Source: Carallia brachiata (Eukaryota; Streptophyta; Magnoliopsida; Malpighiales; Rhizophoraceae). Taken from it: a stretch of 64,000 nt of DNA. The stretch covers positions 5,055,125 through 5,119,124 of the forward strand of contig JADCRB010000007.1 in the NCBI GenBank assembly GCA_021464245.1, in the 5' to 3' direction. Shown one piece after another: positions 48,522-60,624 of this stretch (position 1 is its first letter; the number at the start of each line of letters is the position of its first letter). The translations under genes and the position numbers were made by a program. Under the pieces are notes generated by a model, which was not told the DNA's origin, searched no databases, and worked only from the letters and a program-made list of their open reading frames with translations.

Positions 48522-50874
48522 AGTCAAAACCGTGTCTGGTTTTAGTATCACTGCTTCTTGCAATTCTCGATAAATTTTCGCCGGGCCGGAAACTTTGATT
48601 AATATCCCCCATAAAAACAAAGGGAATCCCTCCCTGCTCCACTCTCTTAAACCGAAGGAAAAAAAAAAAAATCTCCTAAATCTGTAGCTAAAATCCAAGC
48701 AAACGACGAAGATTTGATTAGTCGTGCCTTTTAATATAAAAAGAACATACAGATCTAGTGGTTTAATTTAATTTATTAAGAAGCTTGGCAAAGAGTTATA
48801 AAAAAAGAACTCTGACTTCAATTTGGACTAGTTAACGAACTTCTGGCTGAAATCATAAAGAAAAGAACTTTCGTAGCTACAATTATTATTATTATTATTA
48901 TTTTTCCATTCCCTTTCTCTCTAACTAATGAGAAAACCTCGTATAAATTTTTTGTCTCACTGACTGGCCAAATAGAAAGCAACTTTGTTGTTTGCAACTT
49001 ATGTGCTAAATAACAGTGTTAACCTCTATCCCTTTTTTTTTGTAAAGAAAATGGATAAGTAAAGTTCACATCCTATAATTCCCTCGGCAATCATCAAGAG
49101 TAGCTGGTCTCTCCTATAATTATGTGGGTTAGGTGTTTAGTTTTATTAAATATTTTGATGAATATTTAAAATTATATCCTCGTGATACGAATAAAATCTT
49201 CTAATCACTAAATCATGATGATTAGTAGCGTGCGGACTTTTATTTTTAGCAACCAGTCATAGATAAATCGAAAAAATCTAAATTGGCAGATGCAAACTAA
49301 ATGTGTTCTTTATGTTTGGCCTGCATGCTTGTTACCTCAACAGTGTAAGGTTGTCTTATTTGTTACCGCAACAATCAACCAGACCACCCACACTTGTCTA
49401 GGAAATTAACCTTCACAACTAGGGGAGCTTTACACAGTCAATAAGTGAAAAAGCCTGAGATTGAAGGGCTACGGAAAAGTAAAGGATGCTCTTGTAATTG
49501 ATGTTTTTGTTTTTGTTTTTTTTTTTATTTACTCTAATTAAAATTTAAATTCGAAATATTCAGAGACGACTCTGACTATCAGTGAACTAGAATTGATTTA
49601 GTTCATAGGCTGGCTACTGATCTTAATTGGATTTGGACTTGGGACGTAAATAAAAAGTGCAATTGTGTCTAAAAGAACAATAAAAGGAGAGGAAACACGT
49701 AGGTGTGTTAACTAAAATTAAACTCGCCCAATTGAATTTGTTCTTTGTCATTGTTTTTCTTTTTTCCTTTTGTCTTAAAAAGGTTAAACCAATACAATAA
49801 CACCCGTAACTACTTGACATAATGCTTAAGTTCTTAAAAGACAATAATCAGAATGTACAGTCTTAGGCAACCTTGGGCCGATTTATATTGTTTCGATCAG
49901 AATGAAGTATTGGGCTAAGAGCTTTTTAATGTTTGCGCGATTGAACTACATATTAGTGAGCCTTGAAAACTATTCCAAGCATTACCTCACGACGGGCTTA
50001 ACTAAAACCTGGACCAATATCTGACACGGCTATTTTTCTTGACAGGGCCCACGAGCAGACCTAGGCGGTGGCTACTTTTCTTGACAGGGCTCGGATCTTT
50101 TGTGTAATTCTCGTCTTCTCTTTTGTCTGTCCCTTTTTGTTTCATAATTTAAGCAAAAATCATTTTTAAAATTTTGACAATAAAAAAATAACTTATGAAG
50201 CTGTTCGCAACGGTAGTACCATGACATTTCTTGAAAATTAACTTGATTAATTCTTTTTGACTCTACTGATCCGATTGTCGTGCAAAAAAATTGACTAGAG
50301 TGTGGAATCGAAATTTTTGCAATGTAAGAATCCATTTAAAAAAAAAAAATAGCCTATGAGTAATGATTCGTATATATACAGACATTTTTTGTTTTTGTTT
50401 GTGTTTGTGTGCTTTAATTCACTAAGTGATATAATCTTACCCCACGTTGCGGTTTATGAGTTTGTCATCATTCTACAAATTAGTGTGAAATTTGAGTGAT
50501 TACCCCGTGAATGAAAATTTATACTTTCATATAGAAAAGTTAACTATTTAGAGAATTTATTCAAATTTATTCAAAATAATATAAATTTATATTATTTTGA
50601 ATTTTACGTGAATAAAATTTAACATAAAAATTTAAAGATGTATCGTTCTGATTAAATTTTAATGGAATCTCCAAACGACGTCCTTTTGTTTGTTCTTCGG
50701 ACCAAACAACGTGGGAGTGGCCTACCCTGACAGTTCCTGCTGCAAGCCGTACAGTTGGAAGCCAGCAGCGAAAAGAACAAGACTGACCCAGTACGGCGGA
50801 GGGAAGTAGGTAACCACGAGGCATAACCGCATAAGCTAACTACCCTCACACGTTCATGTCCAGAATTCGGAAGA

Positions 50875-50902
50875 GATAAGATTATGGAGTTCTTCCACGT
50901 GG
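50875..50902 (+). promoter_or_regulatory. rbcS light-response module: I-box plus G-box
   Basis: GATAAG (50875-50880) is followed 14 bases on by the palindromic G-box CCACGTGG (50895-50902). This I-box/G-box pair is the conserved light-responsive module of rbcS promoters, bound by GATA/MYB-type and bZIP/bHLH factors respectively. It lies about 180 bases upstream of the TATA box, the usual distance. Confidence 0.8.
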
Positions 50903-51076
50903 CAGAGCTATAGTGGTTATTGACCATAAGGATGGCCCCCATTCAGAAATGTGTCCACCTTCATGAGGCCACTACAGTGAAAGCCAATCGCCAATTCCAA
51001 ATCAACGGTCAGAATTTGTTCGCATCATCCCCGACAATTTTGGACCTTACGATGCGAAATAAGCAAGTTGCTGCAT

Positions 51077-51084
51077 TATATAAA
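51077..51084 (+). promoter_or_regulatory. TATA box of rbcS
   Basis: TATATAAA sits 95 bases upstream of the ATG at 51179. With transcription starting about 30 bases downstream, the leader would be about 65 bases, in the normal range for rbcS genes. Confidence 0.8.
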
Positions 51085-51178
51085 CGACGTGGTAGCATGT
51101 ATGGTTACTGCCGAAAAAATATAGTGAAGGTAAAAGAACACAAGGAGAAAAAAAGAGGGACGAGGGGCATAGTGAGAG

Positions 51179-52425
51179 ATGGCTTCCTCCATGATTTCGT
51201 TGGCAGCCAACGTTGCCACCGTCAGCCGCTCTAGCCCGGCACAAGCCACAATGGTTGCTCCGTTCACTGGCCTCAAGTCTACCTCTAGTTTCCCAGTCAC
51301 CAGAAAGGCCAACAATGATATTACTTCTATTGCAAGGAATGGCGGAAGAGTGCAATGCATGCAGGTTGGCATAATTTTTAGACATAATACATGTCTGTAT
51401 TATAGTTTGATTCTTTTACTATATATTTTCCGGTGACAAAAGGTTAAAGGAAAAAAAAAAATTTTTGATGGCACATTGGGGTTATGATTAGTACAAGGGC
51501 AAATTTTGTTTTGCCAAAATTATGTTGAAGAACTTGAAATTTGCCTGAGCTAGCCTAATATATAAGCGTTCCATATATATGTTGGTTGGCCTACATTGAC
51601 TGCAGGTATGGCCTCCAGTTGGCAAGAAGAAGTTCGAGACCCTTTCTTACCTTCCACCCCTAGTGACGAACAATTGGCTAAGGAAGTTGATTACCTTCTC
51701 CGCATGAAATGGATTCCTTGCTTGGAATTCGAGAGGAGGAGGTCAATTCATCATGCTCTTTAATTTATTTCCCTTATATTATGTGGCAAGTACGTTAATT
51801 ACCTACAATTATGTGTCCACAACGAGCTACATGTAAAGAATCGAACAATAATGTGCAATAATGTTAAATGCGTGCACATTTGTTCTGAATATGTAAATAG
51901 AATTGTTGTTACAGGATCATAAAATAGACCCGATTCAACAATCCACGTGTATATTAACGCTACAATACAGACAGGATAGAAAAAAGATCAAACTAGGCAC
52001 ACCGACGGTATAATCTGCATATAAAACATCTCCGTTAAAAATAAAAAAAATAAAAGAGAGAGAGAGAGAGAGAAACCTTACCAAAACAGAAACATCGTTT
52101 TGATACACGGAGTACTATATGAATCTAGGAATCGTTTGTCTGAAAACCATATAATTGTTAACTTTGGATTTTGTCTGAATATTGGTAATTGTAGCTCGGC
52201 TTCGTCTACCGTGAGAACAACAGGTCGCCTGGCTACTATGATGGTCGCTACTGGACCATGTGGAAGCTCCCCATGTTTGGGTGCACAAATTCGTCTCAGG
52301 TATTGAAGGAGCTTGAGGAATGCAAGAAGCTCTGGCCCAGGTTCTTCATCCGAATTATCGGGTTCGACAATGTGCGCCAAGTGCAGTGCATCAGTTTCAT
52401 TGCCTACAAGCCACCAGGCTATTAA
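51179..52425 (+). CDS. rbcS: RuBisCO small subunit precursor, with small deletions in exon 2
   Basis: The small subunit completes chloroplast RuBisCO with the plastid-encoded large subunit. Three exons: 51179-51364 (transit peptide [20 protein letters not shown], with [10 protein letters not shown], to VQCMQ), 51606-51741 and 52195-52425. The intron after MQ precedes VWPP, the conserved position and the mature N-terminus. Exon 2 opens [18 protein letters not shown], then shifts: after CCACCCCT one base is missing, and [20 protein letters not shown] follows in the next frame. Near its 3' end (GAGAGGAGGAG) another base is needed to enter exon 3 in frame; the exon is 136 bases where 138 (46 codons) fit. 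Exon 3 is clean: [29 protein letters not shown], and [20 protein letters not shown] ending PGY. Restored length about 184 residues, normal. A polyadenylation-like AATAAA lies at 52628. As written the gene cannot make the protein; pseudogene or sequence error are both possible. Confidence 0.92.
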
Positions 52426-55400
52426 TTAGGTCCAAAATTATGTTTATTTTGTGGATCTCAATTTGTTTTACAAAAAAAATTTATTACTCAGGCCTCCGGC
52501 GCCTAACTCTTTTCTTTACACTTGTGTTTTTTTTTGGGGGGGGGGGGGGGTTGTTGAGATATTTATCCCCTTTGTTTTTGATTTCCAGATTCCGATCTTG
52601 GATTGAATGAACAAGACTTGTTAGATGAATAAAAGGGTAGTGTTTTCTTCCTAATTTTATGTTATCACTTTATGTGAATCAACTTCAACTTCAAGGATAC
52701 TAGGAATGGCTTTAAGTAGTTGCCTAGCAAACAGCAACTCTTAATTAAAAGCCCTCGAGCACTAATTAATCGACGCGACAACTAAATCAAGTATTTAAAT
52801 GAGAAATGATACGGGAACAGAATGAGAATAGATGAAGCGCAAATAAAGTTAACTGTTATGCTTATTATTTATAAATTTATTACATATCAACTTTACCTTT
52901 AAATTTCATAAGTTTTTACATTTTTTTAATTTTTATAACTTATAATGTGTAAAATCACAAAAATTTTGGTGCAACAAGCTTATGAATGATACGCATAAAA
53001 AAAAAACTTAGTCTACACTTCGTCTTTCTCTCTTTGTCCATGTAATGGAACTATAGTCAGATATACGATAAATTTAAACACAAATGGAGCTAGGGTTTGC
53101 TATATTAATTTCAGTCATTACCCTAGATAAATACTAGCCCATTTGTTTCTTAAAAAAAAAAAAAGAAAAGAAAAAAGCTAGCTCGTTGCAATAATTTTGT
53201 TGCAATACTGCGAAGAGGACCACCACATGGTTGTAAATTTGGTGGGTGTAAGTAATTATTAGTATACAACATAACAGACGAAATCTACGACATGGTAAAA
53301 AAATTATAAAAAAATATATAATATGTTAAAACGAATTATACAACCTGTATAAACAGTTATAAAAAAAATTGTAAACAGTTATAAAAAAAATTTTGAATCG
53401 TGCTTTGATGATCCACTTATTAAAAAAGCACAATCCAATAAATTAACTTCAACTTGGATGACATCAACTCAATCCTGTATTTTTATAGCTGTTCATAAAT
53501 CGTATAATTATTTTTGATATATCATATATTTTTTTATAATTCTTCCGCCACGTCATATATTATGTTTGTTACATCATATACTAATAATCACTTACAATCA
53601 CCAAACTTATAGCTACAAAGTTTTCTGTATTGTAAAATAGGTTAAAAACATTTTTAATAATTTCCTTCCCTACTGAAGAACCCAAAACAGAGGAGTGGAG
53701 ATTGGAAAGGAACCGAGTCACCCAGCCGTTTACTCATTAATTTCAAATGTCATTTTCAAAAGCTTTTTTGTTTTCGAAATTGTGGTACTAGTTCTACATT
53801 TTTTGCTTTCCTCGGACCGACCTTGGTGACGCTTTACCTTTCTTTTTTTTTTTTCAGTCCTGCGGCACGCGGGCAATAAGGGGTAGTTTACAAGTTCATT
53901 TTCAGAATGAAACGGAATTAAACTTCATTTTCAGTGGAAATTAAGGTGGAAGTGGATAGCATTTGGCTCACTTTTCAGAAATAATTTTTGTCAGTGCCTT
54001 ACTGTCTTATACTGTTTCGAAAGTCGACGAACCAAAAAAATTGCTTAGAAGTACGTGTTTCTAGACACAGAATCAAATGAGATATTACCGAAGCAACCAT
54101 AAAACATAAAACAAAAATGTCACAAAAATATTAAAAATAGATACGGTTACAGACACGAATTTATAAATATATAATTATAGTCAACACTTGCAATTTTTTA
54201 CCTCTTTTCACACACATTAATTAACAGTTATAATTAAATAAAATAAGATTGTGTTTAAACTGAATCTATTTTTGGTATCTCTCTACTAAAATTCAAAATA
54301 ATCGGCATAGGGCCAAATATGAGGGACGCATTAATTTAAAGGTCCCATTTTTTGAGCGGACAATGTTTTCTCATAACCTCGTAATATTCTGGCAGAGACA
54401 TGCAGCCATAAAATTCAGATACTGATAGCTAAATTTGTGGGCAATGCTTTAAATGAGATAAAGGTATCGACAATAGGTAAGTAAAAAGCGTGTGTTTTTC
54501 TTCCCATGTTACAATCACTGTAGAGTGGAAATGTCCATGCCATGGTTAACTTTCACACAATTAACTATATGAAATGTTAGAGATTCATGCTACATTGTCA
54601 TGATTTTCGCCCAAATTATGAACAAATTTCCCTGTCTATATATCTAAACTTCCGAAATTCTTACCGCTTCAAATTGGCTTCTTCTTTCCTAGAAATTCCT
54701 GATTCTTTTGTCTCGTTCGATTAGTTACCTCATGATCTCAATTACCCAGCTTAAAAGTAATCAAGAATTCAAGTATTTGAAACAACGTTTTAGGCTTCAT
54801 TGCGAGTAATATTAATCACAAGATGCCATACATATAAAATTTTATTTGATGAACATAATTATCCTGCACCGAATAGGTCACTGTAATTTAAGTGGGTGTG
54901 GAAGCTTTGATCATTTTAGTTTTTAGGCTGGTGTTTACTGGGAGCTCTTTCGATTTCCAAGGAGCGAAGCATATTAGTCAGGGGATTCCATAAATGTGCA
55001 GAAAGCCCAAACTCCTTCCACGACAGAATAGTTGTGGGCCAACAGAAGCCCATTGGGCCAACCATTGTGGTAACAATATGAAAGCGTAGGACAGAGGCGT
55101 CAGCTGCTAGTCCTAATTAACGTTCTCCATTTGGATCCAAAAAATTAACGTTCTCCATTGAAATTTATGTTGGCTGAACCAAGGAAAAAAGAATGTTGGC
55201 CAAGAATATCTGGTCTGCCCCAAAAATCTGGAGCAAAAGATTAAACAAACCTATTTACTTCCTTTTTGCACTCTTCCTTCAAAAATAATTACTGGCATTA
55301 CTTTTCCAAGATGAATCTTCCTACATAGGTTTCAATATTTAACAAACTTTTGTTAGACAACTAACGTTAATATTTAGACTTTTATTCGCAATCATTAAGT

Positions 55401-57328
55401 AGACTTTAAATGAACCCGGTTTGCTATTGTTTTCTTTTATTTGCAATCAATTTGTCTCACAATGAATTACATTTTCTTTTTTTTTTTAGGGAATAATGGA
55501 ATATATTTTTAGGGAATAATGGAATATATAGTATTAGCTGCAAAGAAAGTAATATCTATTTTCAACTTACATAAAAATATACAAATCAATAATTGAAGAA
55601 GTTGAACATAGAGTAAAAAGTTACTATTTACCTCAGGGAATGCATGAACCAATTGTTGATAAGTCAATCAATAAGTCTCGAGAAAATCAGGATGACTATC
55701 CACGTAAGAGGAAGCGTTCTTCACTCATACATATCTACAATTGTTTTTTGGATTTGTTGTTTGTGTACAATTTCCTTTTCTGGGTTTGTTGCATATCTAG
55801 AATTTATAACTAACTTATTAGCACGAAAAAATGTAATTATCAACCCAATATATCGCGGCGTTAAGAATAATTTGTCAATGAAGAATTTGATATTTACAAT
55901 CCAGGCATATTACTTTATTTAGTCAAGATTTAGCACCATAACAATTTTCTAATTATATCACATGAATTAAATTGTTTTTCAACAATCATTAAGCGATAAT
56001 TTCTTTTAATGCTCACATTACTCGCTGGCCATTAATCAGGCTTTTAGTGTTCTAATTATACATGTCAACGCAAGTGCCATTGTAAAAGTGAGACCATCTT
56101 ATGTTCAAATCCCTACAAAATTTTCAATTTAAGGAATCGTAGGTTCAAATCTTGACATCGTTTTTCCCCGTTTCATCATATATAAATTCCAAGTCCACAA
56201 GAAAAAAAAAAAAAAGAATATGAATTACATGACTTGTTGGGACATGAGCGCATATATAATAAAATGTGTAGGAGGGGGGGGTACATGGAAGGTTCTAAAT
56301 TCAACATTTTCAGGTAAATAACTGTCATTAAGTTTTGTATTCATAATAGATATGTAGTCATTTATTGTCTGGTCTCATCCTGGTTGGTGTATTTATTTTG
56401 CCAGTGAGCTTTATATATATATAAAAAAAAAGCCAGAATTCTCAATCGTGACCTTCCTCTTCAGAGATTTAATTAATGAATTAGATTATACCTGCCAATA
56501 TACCACACATTGAAAGTCTCAATTAACGGCCTAACTAGAAATTCCCTTTTTGGAGAATGAATCGAAGGAAACGATAACAAAAATCTTCTTTTCTTTTTTT
56601 TTTTTTTATCTAAAGAAGAATTGTATGGTGAGTATATCAATAATTATGATTATGAATTGAGGTTAGGGATCAATTGTTATTATCTTCATTTAACTATCTC
56701 CTATAAGATAGATCCACCGTTCGAGTACTATTGAGTCTTCTTCCAAACTAATTATAATGTTAATGAATTTAGAACTAGCATTCCATGCGCACAATTAAAC
56801 TAACAGTCAAAAAATGACATTACCTCCAAAGCAATTGCTGAAACTTAAATTCGAATTAAATACAAAATATACATGTTAAATTATCGTTAACCTATCATCT
56901 CGAAAGATAGCACAAATATTATGATGTCATTTAAGTTGATGTGCATATCGATATAATATGTCTGACATAATTTTTTTTATTTTTTAAAAAATATGTAAAT
57001 ATGTCTGATATAATATGCTCGAATCTCTCATCTAAGGTAGGATACGGGATCACTATTTCTATACTTGTTGAAAGAGTAAATGATGATAGACCCAATAAAA
57101 ATCACTGCAGAGTCATTCGAAACCGCAAGTTATGTCTAACGCATTTTCAATGAATACTTTACACAGTGTTATTGGTTTCGGAAAATCTAATTAACGGAAA
57201 ATAGCCGACTACAATAGCAAATGTATTGCTTCGGCGCTGTAGTCTCGGGTTTTTGTTTTTGCCTTTTGTTTTTTTGTTTTTTTTTATTTTTTTTTTTGTG
57301 AGGTATTATACCTTAAAAATAAATAGTT
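52426..57328. other. Intergenic, AT-rich, one long-TIR MITE
   Basis: Contains a MITE-like unit at 53233-53608, poly-G near 56273-56281 and many poly-A/T tracts. Open frame 55644-55922 encodes an unknown hydrophobic peptide without family signs. No gene is recognised. Confidence 0.5.
53233..53608. mobile_element. MITE/foldback with long terminal inverted repeats
   Basis: The left arm TTTGGTGGGTGTAAGTAATT continuing ATTAGTATA is matched by the right arm in reverse complement, TTTGGTGATTGTAAGTGATT continuing ATTAGTATA. Pairing runs on with mismatches through the ACAT(A/G)AC / GACATGG / ATTATAAAAAAATATAT blocks for roughly 110 bases per arm. Total about 375 bp and non-coding. Superfamily not assigned. 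Confidence 0.75.
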
Positions 57329-58032
57329 CTACAGAGGAATCAAACGGGCTATGACAATTGACACCCCCACTGAATCATCCCTCAACAGTTGACTAACACA
57401 GGAAGGAGGTTCATAGAACACATGCACCCCCTGTTGCAACGAGAAACCGAAATTGGCCATACCATCTATTACTCTGTTACTCTCTCTGTAGACATGGGAT
57501 AAACTATCACAGTAGTTCTCCTTAAGCAACTTTCTACAACCTTGAACAAAATTAAACATAGGATGAGTGTCTGGAACTCCCTACTGAATACATTGCAATG
57601 CTAACTGTGAATCCAACTCAAAGGAGATATTGCAATAACTCGCATTCCGTGCTAACTGAGGACCAGTGTAAACTTCCCACAATTCAGCAGCCACAGCCGT
57701 TCCTATGCCAATTCCTCCCGAAAAACCTAGCACCCGCCGTCCACAACCATCTCGCGTCACCCCACCAGAACAAGCCAACCCAGGATTCCCCCGCGAGGCT
57801 CCATCGGTATTCAATTTCAACGCATCTCCCCCTGGAGGTCTCCAATCAACACACCCCACAAATCGTGCTCTAGAGGTTTGAACAACAATATCTGTAGTAA
57901 ACAACCTGCTATAAGAGTTATATTGCTCCACAACGAAACTCCCTGGATAGTTCTCAAAAACCTTGGACGATGTACACTGGTCGTTCCTCCATTTCCATGT
58001 CTCCCAACAAGTGGACGCGAAGAAAGCTTCAA
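57329..58032 (-). pseudogene. LINE-type RNase H-like domain, interrupted by one stop
   Basis: Minus-strand frame from about 58032 reads CWETWKWRND, then WRPPGGDALKLNTDGASRGN then PGLACSGGVTRDGCGR, AAELWEVYTG, FELDSQLALQCIQ, a TAG (57581-57583), and in the same frame GVPDTHPMFNFVQGCRKLL then LSHVYRESNRVIDGMANFGF. This is the RVT_3 RNase H-like domain typical of plant LINE tails. The acidic set (NTDG Asp, AELW Glu, ELDS Asp, RVID Asp) is all present. Apart from the TAG the frame is open, so decay is recent. No reverse transcriptase lies upstream within reach; the neighbouring DNA beyond 58032 is unrelated AT-rich sequence. Confidence 0.7.
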
Positions 58033-58491
58033 AAATCTAAATGTACTGATTTTTAAAATCTTGGGAATATGTGGGAAATATTATTTATTTTTGAAAATAA
58101 AACATAATTTAAAGGTTGAATATTCATATTAGAAGTCCCAAATTAAAATATAATCAAAGTTCACAATCCATTGGATTGAACCAAACCTAAATGAAAATAT
58201 ATATTTTTAACAAAATATTGTCATGGCAATTCTTATTGGAATTTAGTTGGATTGAAATTTAGGATATCTGAGATGAAAACGAAAACATTACATAAACACA
58301 AAATATTGGACAAAACCCCACAACATTGCATAATCATAATTATAAATCGTTAATGGTAATTTTTATATTTTTTAATACATGTTAAATAAAGTAAATCTGT
58401 GGCTGTGTCATATGTGATTCTGTGTCTAAGAAAAAACAAACAACGACAAATGCTCCAGTAGAGCTATAACTATGGGGAAACTGACTCTTCT

Positions 58492-59139
58492 TCAATTCTT
58501 GCCTCTCAGATTCCAAATATCATCCCAGGGCTCCTCTCCGTCAGCTCCGGGGACATAATCAAAGGTACCACCCATCATCATCTCCCAGTTAGGACGGCAA
58601 CCGACGTAGCCTCCCATTCCCATCGATGACCACATCCACTGCTCCTCGTATGTCCAGTGCAAAGGCCACTCCTCCCACCACTCTGTCTTACCATCACATC
58701 TCTGCATGGTTGCACTTGCATTCAGTACTGGCCGTGGCTCCTCTGCAACAGCAACTTTCCCTTCTTCAGGTGGCTGCCACTCCTCTGCAACAGCAACTTT
58801 CCCTTCTTCAGTTGGCTGCGATGCCTCTGCAACAGCAACTTTCCCTTCTTCAGCGGGCTGCGGCTCCTTTGCATCAACAACTTTCCCTTCTTCAGGCTCG
58901 TCATTTTTAAGTTGAGTAATGGTTCCATCTAGCCCGATATCAGGATTCTCAACAACGACATATACGACTAATTTATCGCTCTTCGTCTCACGCTGTTTCT
59001 TCTTGGTCATGGATCTGGTCATTATAGTCCTTTCTGGGATTTCCATGCAAATGGACTTTCTCGATCTCTCCTTCTCATTTGCGCTTCTCTTTCTCGATTT
59101 CCTTCCTTCGCTCAACGAGTTCACTTGTGCACTCGCCAT
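58492..59139 (-). CDS. Unrecognised 215-residue protein with four 14-residue repeats
   Basis: Single-exon frame from ATG at 59139 to TGA. I do not recognise a family. Residues 1-60 are basic with nuclear-signal-like clusters (EGRKSRKRSANEKERSRKS, TKKKQRETK). Residues about 83-138 are four tandem 14-residue acidic units of form EEGKVAVAEE-x-QP-xx. The C-terminal part (about 150-215) is rich in Trp, Met and Glu (EWWEEWPLHWTYEEQWMW) and ends in acidic then basic residues. A TATAAATATA on the minus strand (59195-59204) lies 56 bases upstream of the ATG, which supports a real transcription unit. Repeats share a 42-bp DNA period and may vary in number. It could be a lineage-specific nuclear protein or a chance-preserved frame; length and TATA favour the former. 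Confidence 0.65.
   Translation of the reverse strand: MASAQVNSLSEGRKSRKRSANEKERSRKSICMEIPERTIMTRSMTKKKQRETKSDKLVVYVVVENPDIGLDGTITQLKNDEPEEGKVVDAKEPQPAEEGKVAVAEASQPTEEGKVAVAEEWQPPEEGKVAVAEEPRPVLNASATMQRCDGKTEWWEEWPLHWTYEEQWMWSSMGMGGYVGCRPNWEMMMGGTFDYVPGADGEEPWDDIWNLRGKN
58726..58893 (-). repeat. Coding minisatellite, 42-bp unit x 4
   Basis: The unit contains GCAACAGCAACTTTCCCTTC on the plus strand and recurs every 42 bases, keeping the reading frame of the 58492-59139 gene. The third and fourth units are nearly identical; the one nearest the N-terminus is the most diverged (VVDAKEP in place of VAVAEE). Confidence 0.85.
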
Positions 59140-59194
59140 TATACGTAGATAGAGACCTTTTGATGAAGATGTAAGAGGGTGTTGTTTTGTTGTC

Positions 59195-59204
59195 TATATT
59201 TATA
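59195..59204 (-). promoter_or_regulatory. TATA box of the 215-residue gene
   Basis: Minus strand TATAAATATA, 56 bases upstream of the ATG at 59139. It leaves a leader of about 25 bases, short but acceptable. Confidence 0.55.
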
Positions 59205-60247
59205 AGCTAAATTCTTTCTTTAAATGGCTTTCTGCTAATAGTTCCATTAAATTATATTTTTGTAGTATTAAAATGATCATACAATTTATTTAACGAAATT
59301 TAGTAATTTAATTTTTTTTTTCAAATTTAGTAATTGGTCTTATTTCTTTGATTTTACCTTAATCCTACAAAAAAATATATCATAGTTCTCTTTGGAAAAA
59401 TGCAGGGTACATAAGTGGAAATGATTTTTTTTTCTTCAATAGTCATGAGTGGAATAAATGCACATTTCCTTACTTAGCAAAGCAAAAGGTATTTTGGAGG
59501 AGAAAATGCTAAAATACCGGGAGAAAATGAAAATGTGCATGTAATTTGTAATGGGTGTGTGCTAGCATGCATTCTTTCCAATTAGCGATTTGGTAATAAG
59601 TCTTGAAATTAATTTGCTTTCCTACTGTTTTTTACTTTACTTAATGCTTTGATTACATATACCGTAAAAGGACACTAACATATCTACCTAAAAAAAAGGA
59701 AACTGGGCTCTTCAATTGTTTGGAATGTTATCAGAATTGTGTGCCATATACATGGTTGATAAGGGAAAAAAAGTGAATGTTGTATCTAATAATTTAATTA
59801 TGGAGATTTCTAAGTTGACTCGCTTACAATATGAGTCAAGTTAACTCAATTTTAAGTGAGATTTAATTTTTTTAAAAAAAAAGCATCACAACTTATCAAT
59901 ACATAAAAAGAGACACTGTAACAACAAAATGATAACAAGTTTTTCTACATTTAACTTTATTTATCTATATCACTAGATAAAATTTGATTGGTCCACGTAT
60001 TATTAACAAGATGGCAGCAAATTCTACATTCAATTTCATTTGTTCATGAACGATGTTAAATTTGATTGATTTATAATTTTTTAATACTACCATATTACTC
60101 TCTAAATATTGTTATATAATTTTTTATATAAAATAATAAAATAAATTTATATAATATAAAATTATATATATACTGTAAGCATCATACTTTGAGGAACACT
60201 CTTCCACTGACTATGCCAGTTACTTGAGCTTCCCTTCTATTTAGAGT
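59205..60247. other. Intergenic, no gene recognised
   Basis: AT-rich, poly-A/T tracts, no signatures. Ends at the 5' boundary of the CACTA element. Confidence 0.55.
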
Positions 60248-60624
60248 CACTACGCCAAAATGCATTTATACCAACGGTTTTGTAACAGTGGTTTGAAAAC
60301 ATTGCCTTTAGTTTCTCAGGCAGCGGTTCAAACCGCTGAATAAAATAATTTGGCACCAAATGTTGTAATAGATATTTGACGCAGTGCTTTTTATGCAACG
60401 GTTTGAAAATGCTTTGTATACGTTTATTATGCATCGATTTAACTGGCCCCGCTTTTGAATCACGGCTTCTATAAGCAATGTTTATTAAGCGTTGCTTACA
60501 AAAGCAACAGTTTTGTTCAACGCTTCTAAACTGTTGCTTATACGATTAAAATAAGTCGCGCTTTTATCTAGTAATAGAACAGTTTAAATATTTAAAAAAA
60601 ATTAACAAAAAAAGGTTCCAATCA

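Larger units (their letters stand above)
46998..50860. other. Intergenic, AT-rich, MITE and poly-G tract, no gene recognised
   Basis: Holds the MITE at 48236-48420, a G-rich tract at 48477-48521 and many short open frames without signature. ACGTG-type words near 48183 and 48194 are isolated. Nothing else is identified. Confidence 0.5.

Noticed and set aside
48390..48698. Proline-rich minus-strand frame
   Set aside because: The Pro run is only the reverse complement of the poly-G tract; nothing else supports a gene.
50567..50942. Minus-strand frames upstream of rbcS
   Set aside because: They overlap the rbcS promoter module and show no domain; likely chance.
58626..58932. Plus-strand frames with repeated LQQQLSLLQ or CNSNFPFF
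   Set aside because: They are antisense readings of the 42-bp coding repeat of the minus-strand gene; all frames through a 42-base repeat look repetitive.
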